Source of the DNA: Branchipolynoe longqiensis
Taxonomy: Eukaryota > Annelida > Polychaeta > Phyllodocida > Polynoidae
Direction: 5' to 3'
Assembly: GCA_030323885.1 (NCBI GenBank)
Contig: CM059199.1
Span: 36,216,590-36,280,589, forward strand
DNA length: 64,000 nt
Below the pieces are notes generated by a model. That model saw nothing but the letters and a program-made list of their open reading frames with translations, ran no database searches and had not been told where the DNA came from. The first letter of the stretch is position 1; each line of letters starts with the position of its first letter. The position numbers were made by a program, and so were the translations under genes. Shown one piece after another: positions 1 through 10,810 of the stretch.

Positions 1-200
1 ACTTATTGCGACCTAACCTGCTGCTCAGCATTAAAAGGATAGGGCAATGACTGGTCGGCTCAGTATCAGGATAATGTGTCTGAGTGAGATATCAGGTCAG
101 GGTGGCAGAGGCATAGTCTCCCTGTGGGACAGCATTACAAAGTTGCCATGAGTGCACAATGTCACAATTTAAGTTGGTACACATGCTGACATAACCTTAC
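1..200 (+). mobile_element. SINE-A, 3' part, cut by window edge
   Basis: The sequence runs from the CAGCATTAAAAGGATAGGGC body through the GAGATATCAGG and CATGAGTGCACAATGTCAC blocks that every SINE-A copy carries. The tRNA-like head lies outside the window. Divergence from the consensus is moderate. Confidence 0.75.
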
Positions 201-211
201 TTATTGCTAGG

Positions 212-290
212 ATTTGTTGGTTTACGTCCTAGCAACATTTAAGGTCATATTAAGCCGGAGATGTTGCTGTGACATAAAACTCCCAAACGC
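212..290. mobile_element. Two opposed SINE-A tail scraps
   Basis: A minus-strand tail (TTTACGTCCTAGCAACATTT) is followed directly by a plus-strand tail (GATGTTGCTGTGACATAAAA). They form a small inverted pair without bodies. Confidence 0.5.
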
Positions 291-570
291 AAACATTATA
301 TCGTAAGAACTATAATACCAGTCATAATACTGAAATTCTGTCTTATCCAGTAGAGCAGTATATGCCATTGCTTTCTCGGAGGATCACGTGACATACCCTG
401 CCGTGTGTACCTCTCCTCCTCCTCCCAAAGCGGTAAGCTGACTCCCTCCTTCCTCACTCATGTCTGGTCAAAGTGGCCAATTGACCATCGTACTGTGTTG
501 GCACATACCCGGAATGTCAGGGACATCCGGCGAATGCCACTCCTCGCCAGACGCCATTGTTTGCTTTTTG
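291..570. other. Unassigned intergenic sequence
   Basis: No repeat family of this window is recognisable here. A short open frame (405-596) runs into the following SINE and looks fortuitous. Confidence 0.4.
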
Positions 571-571
571 G

Positions 572-895
572 GGGTTTTACGTCCTGGCAACATTGAAGGT
601 CATATCAGGATGGGTACAGCATTGTGACAGTGTGCACTCATGATGACTTTACAGCACTGTCCCATTGGGAGATCAGACCGGACGGACCAATCCCCGATAT
701 CCCACTCAGTCATGTTATCCTTATATTGCATTAACCAGTCTTTGTCCTATCTGAGAATGCCAAGTGCGATGTAAGGTAGTCACAAGTGTCAATTTTGTAA
801 GTCATTGGATTTTAACTCTCGACGTTCCGCAATGGAAGGCTGCACTTTAACCGATTCAGACACCGCATCTGGTGCAGACGGCATTCAGACAGGAT
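572..895 (-). mobile_element. SINE-A, near full length
   Basis: The plus strand reads tail to head: TTTTACGTCCTGGCAAC, then the GTGACAGTGTGCACTCATG block, then CACTCAGTCATGTTATCC, then a decayed head near CCGATTCAGACACCGCATC. The B box is eroded. Confidence 0.75.
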
Positions 896-947
896 AGGCA
901 TCAAGCCGTACAGTGCTCACATGTCAGAAAATGAATGCAGGGAGAAT

Positions 948-1297
948 TTGCATAATCCGATGGTTTGGGGTTTCTACGATTTTCTGAATAAATATATTAT
1001 TAGGCTTATTGCTATAATGGACTTTTACCTAGGATGAAGTAACTCACTTTAAATGGCTAAATTTGGGGATATTTGGTGTCATGACATGGTATATTAATTT
1101 TGGCAAGCACATCAAAATGTTGATACCTTTAGCTTCAGCTGTAGCAATTTCCATTGAATTGGCTTAGTTTGTCCTTATGTGCTGCAACGCATCTTTAATA
1201 AAGACACGAGTAATCTAAATGACATTTTGAGGAGCAACTCTAAGAAGGTATTTTGGCTTTGAATACTGGATGCTTTCATCTGACTATATAACTTTAA
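948..1297 (+). mobile_element. MITE-B, degenerate full-length copy
   Basis: It starts near TTGCATAATCCGATGG and ends CATCTGACTATATAACTTTAA, so both terminal repeats are present but mutated. The interior keeps AATTTTGGCAAGCACATC. It lies about 95 bp upstream of an intact copy in the same orientation. Confidence 0.7.
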
Positions 1298-1393
1298 TCC
1301 TGTCTTTGTTTAAAACTGATGAAACTATTTACCTATGTGTGTATTTTGCACAAGAAAGTAGATTAATAATGGTCAATGTTATGTATTTATTAA

Positions 1394-1740
1394 AGTTGCA
1401 TAGTCCGATGGTCTTGAGTTTCTGAAACTTTTCCAAGATAAGTATATTAAATTAATCATTATACTCTACCTTAATTTAGCTTGAAGTAACTTTTAATTGA
1501 AATGGTTACCTTTTGAGATATTTGAAATTCAAACATGTGAAAATAATGTTGGCAAGCACGCCAAAACTCTGATACCACAGGCTTCTGCAGTAACAGGTTC
1601 TATTATATTGACTCATTGTTCCCTACTATGTGGCAACAAATACTTAATAAGTGCATCAGTGTCTAAGTTAGATATGTAGAATCAAATCTAGATAATTGTT
1701 TTCGTTTTGAAAATTTGATTCTTCATCGGGCTATGCAGCT
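1394..1740 (+). mobile_element. MITE-B, intact copy with TTAA duplication
   Basis: A 347-bp element begins AGTTGCATAGTCCGATG and ends CATCGGGCTATGCAGCT, the inverted complement with two changes. TTAA flanks both sides (1390-1393 and 1741-1744). TTAA duplication is the signature of piggyBac-type transposases, so this is probably a non-autonomous piggyBac-like element. It has no coding capacity; the 60-codon frame inside is incidental. Confidence 0.8.
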
Positions 1741-1744
1741 TTAA

Positions 1745-2019
1745 ACACTATGACAGACTCATGACCACCGGATTGTGAAATTGTAATCAATTACCTCACT
1801 CGCCATCATGCATGTCTTTACTTTCGTTGTAGAAATAGGGCCAATTTCTATTGTAGATAATTGGTCTTCCACTGCTGGTTGTCCGATCATAATAATTGCG
1901 ACTGCTAGGCAAGGGAGGGAGACCAATCAATTTTGTCGGTGTTTGCTTTGGTTTTCTTTGGTCAGGAGTGTGAGGGTGGGGGTGCGGTTAGATAGTGATG
2001 ATCGTTGGGGATTGTGAGG
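1745..2019. other. Unassigned intergenic sequence
   Basis: Nothing recognisable is seen between the MITE-B end and the G-rich minisatellite. Confidence 0.4.
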
Positions 2020-2125
2020 GTTGAGGGCCTGGTGTGAGGGTTTGGTGTGAGGGTGAGGGTGAGGGGTGAGGGGTGAGGGGTGAGGGGTTGGGGTTGAGGG
2101 TTTGGGGTGAGGGTTTGGGTTGGGT
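2020..2125 (+). repeat. G-rich degenerate minisatellite (GTGAGGGTT/GTGAGGGG)
   Basis: Units of 7-12 bases such as GTGAGGGTTTGG and GTGAGGGG are reiterated. Runs of three or four G at short spacing give G-quadruplex potential on the plus strand. The motif is the complement of the CCCCAACCCTCA arrays downstream. Confidence 0.75.
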
Positions 2126-2590
2126 ATTGGCGAGTTGGAGTCGATCTCACGACCTGCCAAGTGTGAAGCCAACGCTTAACCGCTGCGGCCATGTTCGGTC
2201 ATGTTAGGTCCTTTGCATCGCAGTGCTACTACATATGCATGGATGCATTTGTCCAACAGAACTGTTCCCAGATTGAAATTTACTACAATTTGAACGCTAT
2301 TATATTGAAAGAGAAACATATGTGCCTGGGGATATAATACATACACTTCCGCGATAAACCAGAAAATGTGGGTTTAAAAAAAAAGAGAAAAAAAAAAAAA
2401 GCTCCTCGAGATGCGGGTTTTTTAATTGGTCAGAATGATTGGCGGTCGACATAGTAGGACTCCAGGCCGGGTATCTTGCTATAAGTGAGTGGCAGCAGGT
2501 ATCAAGCTGGGCAGTTCTAGAGTGACTGAGGGTGGGCAATATGATATGGAACTAACCAGCTGAATATATGAGCAACCTAGCCACAGCGTG
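2126..2590. other. Unassigned sequence with an A-rich tract
   Basis: Holds a roughly 25-base A-rich run (about 2376-2400) and otherwise no recognisable feature. The AAAAAAAGAGAAAA run could be a retroposon tail, but no body is identifiable beside it. Confidence 0.4.
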
Positions 2591-2595
2591 GGACC

Positions 2596-3530
2596 AGCCG
2601 GAACCGTTACACCCCCCCCCCCACCACACTGATACCAAGTCCTCCATCCCCACTATTAGTGTCTCCCCATGTTCTCATGCCTTACCCTGGTTACATAACC
2701 CTCATCCCCAGCCTCTTCCCCCACCACTTCCCAACCCCTCTTCCTCATTTCCACTCTCCCCCTCAACCCTCACCCCAACTTCACCCCTTCCCGCACACCC
2801 TGCTCAACACTCACTTCACATCAACCCTGCCAACACTCTCCATCTCCCCACTCTCTTCCCCATCATCTCCCCCAACCCTTACCCCCCTCATCCCCCTTTC
2901 CGCCCTCACCCCAAATGCCCCCCCTTCCCTCACACCCCCCCTTCTCCACACTCCCCCACCCCGCCCCAACCATCCCCACCGCGGTTCAACTCGTCCATGC
3001 CCACTCGATCCTCCTTCCCGAGTCCCTAATAGATTCCCGACAATCTTCCCCGAATCCTTCCCAACCCTCACCCTGAACTTTCACCATCTGCTCTCAATTT
3101 CTCCCCCAACTTTACACCCCGTCGCCCCCCCCAACATCCCGCCCCCTCCCACACCTTCTTACCGGACTTCCCTTCTCCCTCCACACCCATCCCCAACACA
3201 CACCACCTCCTCTATCCCCATTCCCGGTCTCTCCGAACCCATCCTCAACTCCCTCCACTACCAGGTCCACACCTTCAACCCCAACCCTACCCTCCAGCCC
3301 TAGTGCTCACCCTCATTACTTCTCTAACCCCATATAGCACCAGGTCACCCATCCCACACCCCATCCCCCTCCATTACCTTCTTCCCACCGGGTCCCTACG
3401 CTCATGCACTCCTACCCTCACCCTCACCCTCGCCCTCACAGTCACCCTCACCGTCACCGTCACCGTCACCCTCACCTTCACCTTCACCCTCACCAACACC
3501 CTCGCCCTCACGCTGATGCTCACCTTTATA
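2596..3530 (+). repeat. C-rich low-complexity/minisatellite tract, left part
   Basis: Over 900 bp are built from CCC, CCTC, CACC and CCAACCCTC words, grading at 3410-3520 into an almost pure hexamer run of CACCCT and CACCGT. The long proline/serine open frames here (2568-3029, 2659-3303) are by-products of the composition. The tract resumes at 4212 after an inserted element. Confidence 0.8.
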
Positions 3531-4211
3531 CCCCTGTCACACTACGACGTAACGAGCCAACGTAAGCCTGACGTGCTCACGTTTCGTCATTACGTTGACG
3601 TATGTTGGGTTACGTTATGATGATGTCAGAATGATGTTAGACTGATGTCAAGCTACGTCACGTTACGTCGTATTACATCGGTGCACGTCAAGGTTTTGAA
3701 CCTGTTCAAAACATTTGATGTAAGTCGAACGTAAGGGTTTACATTCGCCATAGATTCTGTACACGTTCGGCGAACGTATGTTAAACGGATGTTAGTCAAA
3801 CGCTGCTCACTACGTTCCACTATGTTGACCCACATCAAAGCCGGTGGAAACATCCATGCGGCGTAATGGGAACGTCAAGAGAACGTACGCCGAACGTACG
3901 TTCAACGTACAGTCAACATATGTTCAGCGTACGTTCAGCATTTCGCCACCGTGTCATGACGTATGTAACGTCACGTAATGTAACGCAATGTAATTCTGGC
4001 AATGGAATAACGTTCATAATGTTCCGTGAGCGTAATTACGTTGTCCTCTCTTGTTGAATGACACTATCACTACGCTTTACCGACGTTATGCTCTCTCAAC
4101 TATGGTGCATCCACGTTCAACTTGTGCCCAAATTTGCATACTATGCCGAGAAGTTTTACATTTTTCATGTTCTCCCTACGCTGACGTCATTACATCGTAG
4201 TGTGACAGGGC
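3531..4211. mobile_element. Core-box TIR element inserted in C-rich tract
   Basis: The left end CCCCTGTCACACTACGACGT is mirrored by the right end CATCGTAGTGTGACAGGG. The interior is saturated with ACGT and ACGTTC words, for example GAACGTACGCCGAACGTACG near 3880-3905. At 3693-3712 lies GTTTTGAACCTGTTCAAAAC, two 9-bp arms around CT. CTTTA follows the right end and precedes the left end by two bases, so a target duplication is likely but not exact. No transposase is encoded. Confidence 0.75.
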
Positions 4212-4385
4212 CTTTACCCTTATCCTCACATTTACCCTCATCCCCACCCACCGCTCTCCTGTCCCACACCAGATTATGCCCATCCCACCCCCTCCCCATC
4301 TCCTTCCTCCCCTCTCTCCCCAACCCCACCCCTCGTCACCAGTCCTTCGACACTCAGTCTACCAACCCACCCACCCACCCACAGA
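4212..4385 (+). repeat. C-rich tract, right part
   Basis: The CCC/CCTCA-rich composition of 2596-3530 continues immediately after the inserted element and ends in CCACCCACCCACCCAC. Confidence 0.7.
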
Positions 4386-4663
4386 TCGTCGAACAAACAC
4401 GAGAGGTATGCTGAAGGAGGGTTCTGTCGTTGGGGCCTCTTGTGGAAATTAGGTGAAAGTGCTTTGGCCTATCTCTGCTGGTGGGCGACGGCGAGGAGAG
4501 GTCGTTGAGCGGTATTTGTGCTCTTCATCATTCCATTCAGGGAGCAAATCTTTGCAGTAAATATATTAGCTCAGTTAAGTATGTGGGTTTCATATTGGCG
4601 AAGATATTAGGTATTTTATTTTGATCAGCGATAGTAGCCTTGTGTATTGTGTACCGTTTGTTT
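4386..4663. other. Unassigned intergenic sequence
   Basis: No recognisable feature lies between the two low-complexity tracts. Confidence 0.4.
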
Positions 4664-4740
4664 GTTGAGGGGTGAGGGTTGGGGGTGAGGGTTGGAGATG
4701 AGGGATGGTGTTTGGGGTGAGGGGTAGGGTGAGGATGGTT
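4664..4740 (+). repeat. G-rich minisatellite (GGGTGAGGGTTGG)
   Basis: About six units of a 12-13 base GGGGTGAGGGTTG-type motif directly abut the tail of a SINE-A copy. It has the same motif as 2020-2125. Confidence 0.7.
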
Positions 4741-4741
4741 G

Positions 4742-5037
4742 GTTGTTGGAGTTTTGCCTCCTGGCAACACTTAAGTTTATATCAGAACGGGCTCCGACTT
4801 GTGACAGTTCGCACTCATGATAAATGTACAGTGCTGCCCCACAGGGAAATCAAGTCGCCATCACTATGCCCTGATATCCCACTCACAGTATCCTGCCACT
4901 GAGCTAGCCAGTCCTTGCCTTTTCCTAATAATGCCAGGCTAGGAAGCGACACGGATAAATTGGGTAAGTCATTGGTTTGACTCGACCTGATCTTCCACAC
5001 AGGATGCCTGCGCTCTACCGCTTTGGCCATCGCGTCC
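4742..5037 (-). mobile_element. SINE-A, near full length
   Basis: The tail is GTTTTGCCTCCTGGCAAC and the body carries CCTGATATCCCACTCACAGT. The head ends CGCTTTGGCCATCGCGTCCGG, whose complement gives an A box. Confidence 0.75.
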
Positions 5038-5615
5038 GGTTATGGTTTTTGTGATATGGGCTGTGTCGAGGATAGAACAGCCAGGGGATAGAATCTGCAA
5101 CCACATCCGCTGTGTGTCCTAATACTGCACTTGAGTACTGTATGGTGTTATGGTAGTCATATCACCAGTCTGAAATGAGCATGGTAACAGAGAGAAAGGT
5201 GCTTGTACCTTCTGAAAAAATAGTATCCAAAGTACCCATGAGAACAGGATAAAAAAAAGATGGTAGCAGACACTAAATTATCCTAGCGCTGAACAAAAAG
5301 GTTGAAATGACCAGGAATGGGAAAAATACAAGTTGTTTGATATGCTACCAAGTTTAGGAGTAGGATTATATTTACTTGAGTTTTTGTAGCAATGCGAACT
5401 AAGCAAACATGACATAGAAGTAGTATGCAGTAAGGCTTTGTGGCAAGCATAGTACCCAGTGCGTGCGATGAGTGTTGGTTCCTGCCCTACACACAGGTCT
5501 CTGTTCTATGTCGATTAGATTGGCTCTCAGCTGATCGGGCCAAATACATCTGCACATTCTGTGTGGTAACATGCTATGCACTACTTCAGAGAAACCCAAA
5601 ATGTGTCACCAAAAA
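5038..5615. other. Unassigned intergenic sequence
   Basis: AT-rich sequence with an A-run at 5250-5260. No repeat family or protein similarity is apparent; the open frames at 5399-5658 show no recognisable motif. Confidence 0.4.
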
Positions 5616-5950
5616 AGTAACGCTTGTTTTATTTAACAACGTCTCTAAAGCACATTGAATTTTGCATCATCGGCTATTGGATGTCATCAAACATATGGTC
5701 ATTGTGATATATTTCTTTGGAGGAAATCCGCTGCTGCCATTTAGGCCAGTCTTTTCACTCAGAAAGTGGTCTTTTATATACACTTTCCCACATACAGGAC
5801 AGCACATGCCATATCCTTTGATGAACCAGTTGTGGACCACTGGTTGGAACGGAAAATATCCTAAACTGCAAATGTGTCCACTGAGCAGGATCGATAGGAT
5901 AATTGCCACCTTCCCAGGTGGACATGTCCAAACCTGACCTACTCCCACTC
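5616..5950 (-). mobile_element. SINE-B, near full length
   Basis: The plus strand reads TTGTTTTATTTAACAACGTC, then GGCTATTGGATGTCATCAAAC, GGAGGAAATCCGCTGC, CTTTCCCACATACAGGACAG and CACTGAGCAGGATCG. Its complement begins with a tRNA-like head, as other copies show. The tail is the AT-rich left end. I recognise this family as typical of molluscs. Confidence 0.8.
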
Positions 5951-6173
5951 CCAAAATGTGACAGCAAGTGTGGTGGATCTCTCCTGACATGACTAACACT
6001 CACTATCGAACCAAATGCCTATTTGTTAAGATCATGATTCCTGTTTGGAATTTAATGTGTTAATCGGGAAATGGAATTAGATCATTGCTGGCTCAGGTTG
6101 CATATTTGGTTATTTGTCTTCCATTAATCGGTTGGGGCTTGGTTATTCTAATTGTTGATGTTATTGTTCAAAT

Positions 6174-6396
6174 TGAATAGTCTGATAAAAACATCAAATT
6201 TCCAGGACCAAATCGCTTATATAGGTTTGAAGCTATATTTCTAACTTAGATACTCTTCCACTTATTAAATATTCTTTGTTGCATAGAATGGTATATTAAG
6301 TAAATATAATAGAATATGTTACTGCTGAAGCCTATAAAGTGGATTTTGGCAACCATGCCAAAATTAGTTTTACACGATTACACTTCAAATATCTCC
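6174..6396 (-). mobile_element. MITE-B, partial
   Basis: The reverse-oriented 3' two-thirds runs from ATAGTCTGATAAAAACATCAA through TTACTGCTGAAGCC to ACTTCAAATATCTCC. The other terminal repeat is missing, replaced by a SINE tail. Confidence 0.65.
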
Positions 6397-6427
6397 GAAG
6401 GACGTAAAACTCCAACAACCAATCAAC
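6397..6427 (+). mobile_element. SINE-A tail stub
   Basis: Only GAAGGACGTAAAACTCCAAC plus the AACC-rich end remains. It joins the MITE-B remnant to the C-rich minisatellite. Confidence 0.5.
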
Positions 6428-6812
6428 CTCACCCTACTACCCCTCACCCCAAACATCAACTCTCATCCCCAACCCTCACCCATAACCCTTAACCCCAACC
6501 CTCACCCCAACGCTCACCCTCAACCCTCACCCCAACCTTCATCCCCAGTATTAACCCCCAACCCTCATCCCCAACCCTCATCCCCAACCCTCATCCCCAA
6601 TCATCACCCCAACCCTCACCCCCCAACCCTCATCCCCAACCCTCAACCGCCAATCCTCATCCAAACCCTCACCCCAACCCTCATCCCGAACCCTCACCCT
6701 CAACCCTCACCCCAACCCTCATCCCCAACCCTCATATCCAACCCTCAACCCCAACCCTCATCGCAAACCCTCATCCCCAAACCCTCACCCCCAACCCTCA
6801 CCCTGAACCACA
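6425..6812 (+). repeat. Minisatellite, about 12-bp unit CCCCAACCCTCA
   Basis: Some 30 degenerate copies of CCCCAACCCTCA and variants (CCCCAACCCTCAT, ACCCTCACC). Every unit holds AACCCT, so it superficially resembles telomere repeat, but the spacing and variants do not fit a telomeric array. The complementary strand has strong G-quadruplex potential. Confidence 0.85.
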
Positions 6813-7138
6813 CAAACCTTGCAGATGTATGGCAGACATGGGAGACATGTGAGATTCAACCAATTAATAGCGTTGAACTCTAAAACCTGTTCTGCATGCC
6901 CTAGACCGGCGTGTTCAAACATATCAACATGTTCTGTTGGTATATCCACACAAGGCAGGTGTTATAATTCATCTGAAATACCAGATGTCTAGTTATGCAT
7001 CTGAATTAGCCTGTTCACATATCCTTCTGGGTTAGAGGAGTGGTACCTACCTGGCTAAGTAGGCAGTGCATGGATGAGATTACCTGAGGAAATATGAAGA
7101 GCAAGCGATACATTAAATGCACGTGAGTGAGGTAATAC
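6813..7138. other. Unassigned intergenic sequence
   Basis: Nothing recognisable. Confidence 0.4.
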
Positions 7139-7139
7139 A

Positions 7140-7600
7140 CTACACGGATGCGGACACGGACACGTACAGGCACCCACGCACGTATCTGTACACATATGTG
7201 TATACATCCGTATATTTATACGGATAGGACACGGGTACGGACATGGATACGGACACGGACACGGATACGGATGCGGATACATATACATACCCATATATGC
7301 CTGCACATATACGTACATGTACACATACGCGAACACCTCTGATTATACACATACGCATCCGGACGTGGGCACAGACACGGACACAAAAACGGACACAAAA
7401 ACGGACACGTACACGCACACGTACGCGGACACGTGATCGTACAATTGCATGTGCACATATGGCTATGCGTAGACGTACATGGATAAATACACTTGCATAC
7501 GGGGACGCATTCACCTACATGGGCAAGAACAAGTGCATGTATACGGACACGGATGCGGACACGGGGATACGCACGCACAAACGCACAAGAATAGGTGAAA
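7140..7600 (+). repeat. Degenerate hexamer array (ACACGG/ATACGG/ACATAT)
   Basis: About 460 bp with a clear 6-base period, alternating GGACACGGATAC-like and TACACATATG-like stretches. Several overlapping open frames on both strands (60-124 codons) follow from the period being a multiple of three, not from selection. Confidence 0.8.
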
Positions 7601-8242
7601 CACTTTTTTGATTACATAGGAGCTCCAACCTCAATGCTAGGGACGTTATTTTAGAAGCCAGTTCTATAGGACGATATTGTAATAATAATGATAATCTCCA
7701 TCATCATCATAATCACCATCATCATCACCATCTCAAATGTCCTCCCCTCCTTATCATAATCGCACCTGCCCAGATGTTTGGGTAGGAACTCATCCTGGAA
7801 GAATTTGGTTTATTGTCACATGAACCATGTGTAATGTGGATTCATCCTGGCCTTCAAACCACCATACCTTATTTTATTGACCGACTTCCTTGACAACATA
7901 AAGACATAATTCTAGTTGCAATAGTACCCAGATCGGAGGAGAACCTATACATATGTTAAGTGTGTGCATTTAACTTTATCGCATCATTACTAAAAATTAT
8001 ATGTACATATATGTACCTTATGCACAAACTGAAATATATATTTGTTATTCCACAATAGCTGAACAGTAAATAAATATGTACATATGTTTATACATATGCA
8101 CGCACTTAATATTCAATATGCTACCCAACACTGTATATATTGCATATATATGTTTACATATATATTTATATATATATATATATACATGGATATATAGCGT
8201 TGGGCAGGAGTGCAGTAAAGATGCGTGCACACAAGTTTTACT
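7601..8242. other. Unassigned sequence with CAT and AT microsatellites
   Basis: A degenerate CAT/AAT trinucleotide run lies at about 7678-7735 and an AT dinucleotide run at about 8155-8195. The rest is unique-looking AT-rich DNA without recognisable genes. Confidence 0.5.
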
Positions 8243-8338
8243 CTATAGGGGCAGCACTATAAAGGTACCATGAGTGCGCACTGTCATAAGTCTGTACCCA
8301 TCCTGATGTGACCTTAGATGTTGCCAGGACGTAAAAGT
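8243..8338 (+). mobile_element. SINE-A, 3' fragment
   Basis: The CACTATAAAGGTACCATGAG, TGCGCACTGTCATAAG and GATGTTGCCAGGACGTAAAA blocks are in order. The head is absent. Confidence 0.7.
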
Positions 8339-8341
8339 CTA

Positions 8342-8518
8342 TATCGACCGACCACGAGACCTACTTTATGTGGTCCATTTAGGGATGTGGTCGGTTTAGA
8401 GAGTTGGAATATCCTTACAATACAATGGTATTGTTGAGATCCAATTAAAGCGATCGATATATGGGAGTGGTCGATCTGTGGAGGGGTTGGTATAAAGAGG
8501 GTTTACTGGATATCTATT
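8342..8518 (-). mobile_element. MITE-P (pogo/Tigger-like), degenerate
   Basis: It contains GGTCGGTTTAGAGAG, GCGATCGATATATGGGAGTG and a right end GGGTTTACTG. These match, in reverse, the copies at 26676 and 40849. Termini of the form CAGTAAAACCTCT are typical of pogo/Tigger elements. The left terminal repeat is worn. Confidence 0.55.
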
Positions 8519-8945
8519 TAATATAAAATATTGATGTATACTAATAGCGTCCAACATGAATACTCCCAACCCTGGTATATGTACACATCTCTCGCTATAT
8601 CTAATATTTATATGTATATATCGTTATATATCTATATATATATATATCTTGTTATAAATATATATATATAGCGTTATATCGCTATATATAGCTACAACAA
8701 AATACACCGTTATATATCGTTATATATCGATATATTTCGCTATATACATCTCTATATATATTATATACATCCATGAAAGCATCGACCTCATCCAATTTCT
8801 CTTCCAATATTACCCACAGATATATCGCAGTAGAGATCTGGTGAATATCAATGATTATCTTATGCATAATTGAGGAATTTGAATCCCATTTGCTTGAGAC
8901 CCGTGGTCCTTTTCCAACTGATTACAACTATCACTTAGAGTTAGA
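8519..8945. other. Unassigned, with TATATCG microsatellite
   Basis: 8580-8760 is a degenerate AT array with regular TATATCGTTATATATC units that can form hairpins. Nothing else is recognised. Confidence 0.55.
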
Positions 8946-8947
8946 CA

Positions 8948-9180
8948 CTTTTTTGTTTGTACATTAGTTGTTTAAGCATGGGAAAGTTCAGTCTCAGATG
9001 ACTGGTCTTCCTCATTCCACTGCTCCTTGCCCTATCCTAATAATGATGAGCGCCTGGCTAGGAAGCGACAAGTATCAATTTTTAACTCCTTGGTTTGACT
9101 CGACCAGGATTCGAACCCACGATCCCACGATCTACCAACCCGGGAGACGGACGCTCTAACTTATTCGGCCATCCTGTCTG
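8948..9180 (-). mobile_element. SINE-A2 (alternative tail), near full length
   Basis: The body and head are those of SINE-A (GACTCGACCAGGATTCGAAC, then TTCGGCCATCCTGTCTG). The tail is instead GTACATTAGTTGTTTAAGC followed by TCTTCCTCATTCCACTGCTC, shared with copies at 34275 and 36256. Confidence 0.75.
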
Positions 9181-9675
9181 ACTTCCCTTAGCCAACAACC
9201 CACCAGGCGCCCCTGTCATATCGTGCTATATTTTGCCATAGTGTAACTGATGAAAACCTTGAATGACCCCTTTTACCTACCAGCAGCAAACACCCTGTCA
9301 CCCACCACCGCCGCCACAGCCACCATCACCACCACCATCACAACCACAACCACCACCACTCACTCCAGCTACCACAAAAGCACACATACACGCCCACATC
9401 CCACCTCATCGCTCCTAAAGGGTTATTGTGGGCGACATAATGACGATATACTGGCAAATTTAACCTGATAGAAATACCACACTGCCCAAGACGCCAAAGT
9501 CAACTTGTCAGGTAAGCATTGCCTTTTTGGTGACCCCCAAATTGGGGGTGAGTGTGTGTCTGTGGCTGTGTGTGTGTGTGTGGACTAGCGTTACACTAAG
9601 TAATCGCTGTTAGAATAGAGGTGACTGAGCCATTCCCTTATGACAATCTACCCTTGTTTTTTCACTGGAGTTTGT
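9181..9675. other. Unassigned, with CAC and GT microsatellites
   Basis: A CAC/ACC trinucleotide run lies at about 9298-9375 and a GT run at 9550-9582. No other feature. Confidence 0.5.
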
Positions 9676-10005
9676 TTGTTTGTTGTCGTTATTACGTCCT
9701 AGCAACTTCTAAGGTCATGTCAGGAGAGGTATCACCTTGTGACAGGTGTGCGCAATCATGGCAACTGTATAGTGCTGCCCCACTGGGAAATCAGGCCACT
9801 GGCACCATGACCCGATATCCCACTCAAGTCACATTATTCTGACCCTGAGCTAACCAGTCCTTGGCCTAGCCTATTAATGCTGAGTGCCATGGTAGGAAGC
9901 GAGAAGTATCAAATTTAAAGTCCTTGGTTTGACTTGATTGGGAACCGAACTCCAGACCTTCCGCAGGTGAGGCCCGCACTCTACTGATTAGGCCACCACG
10001 CGCGG
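9676..10005 (-). mobile_element. SINE-A, near full length
   Basis: The tail is TTATTACGTCCTAGCAAC and the body is complete. The head shows GGTTTGACTTGATTGGGAACC (damaged B box) and GGCCACCACGCGCGGT. Confidence 0.75.
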
Positions 10006-10011
10006 TTTATT

Positions 10012-10290
10012 TCACTGGAGTTTTACATATTAGCAACATCTAAGTGTGCACTGATGGTGACTTCATAGTGTTGCCCTATTGGGAGACCAGGCCACTAGTA
10101 TTATGATTCAATTTCTCACTCATGTATATTATCCTGATTCTGAGTAAAGCAGTTCCTACCCTATCCTAGTAATGCTAAGTGACAGGCTAGATAGCAACAC
10201 ACACATTGTGTAAGTTATTGGATTGAGTCGGCCGGGTTTTGTGTCCCTGACCTTCCTGCAATCTTACTTATTCAGCCACTGCGTTTGGTC
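10012..10290 (-). mobile_element. SINE-A, degenerate
   Basis: The second of three SINE-A copies in tandem orientation. It carries GGAGTTTTACATATTAGCAAC and TCACTCATGTATATTATCC and lacks about 40 bp after the tail. Confidence 0.65.
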
Positions 10291-10324
10291 GGTGATCTCT
10301 ATGGCCATCAGCCGAAAATTGAGT

Positions 10325-10692
10325 TTGTTGGGGGTTTTCAATCCAGTCAACATGAAAGGTAATTGCAGGGATGGTACCCACTAGTGACCGTTCACACTCA
10401 TGCCAAGTGAATAGTGCCGCCCCACTGGAAGACTGCTGCCATGACCCATTATCCCACTCAGTCACATTATCCTGACACTGAGCCAACCAGTCCTTTTCCT
10501 ATCCTAATAATGCCGAGCGCATAGGATTTACTTTCAGGATGAACAGTAACTTGGGAGAGTATCTTTGCTGGCAGTTTTATAGTGATGCCCCAGACGGACA
10601 CCAGGCTACTGCCACATTGAGTAAATATTTTCCTGGCTCGCATTATCTCTGAAGTGAGTCAACCAGTCAGTGCCCTATTTTAGTAACGTGTG
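10325..10692 (-). mobile_element. Two headless SINE-A fragments
   Basis: 10325-10520 keeps the tail and body as far as GCCGAGCGC. 10540-10692 is a more diverged partial body (GTTTTATAGTGATGCCCC, CAACCAGTCAGTGCCCTA). Neither has a head. Confidence 0.6.
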
Positions 10693-10810
10693 CCAAGTCA
10701 AGCTCTCGTCACACTACTGTTTGTGACCGCCTGCGACCATTTTGCAACCATTTTGGATCAAAGAACCTCCAGTCACTGGATACCAAACCAATGGTATCCG
10801 ACCTCATTGA

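Noticed and set aside
2568..3303. Proline-rich frames of 153 and 214 codons
   Set aside because: Composition artefact of the C-rich tract; two overlapping frames have equal support.
6425..6812. Interstitial telomere repeat
   Set aside because: AACCCT occurs in each unit, but always with CACCCC or CATCCCC spacers; there is no run of the pure hexamer.
7055..7611. Five overlapping Arg/Thr- or Val/Cys-rich frames
   Set aside because: Produced by the 6-base period on both strands.
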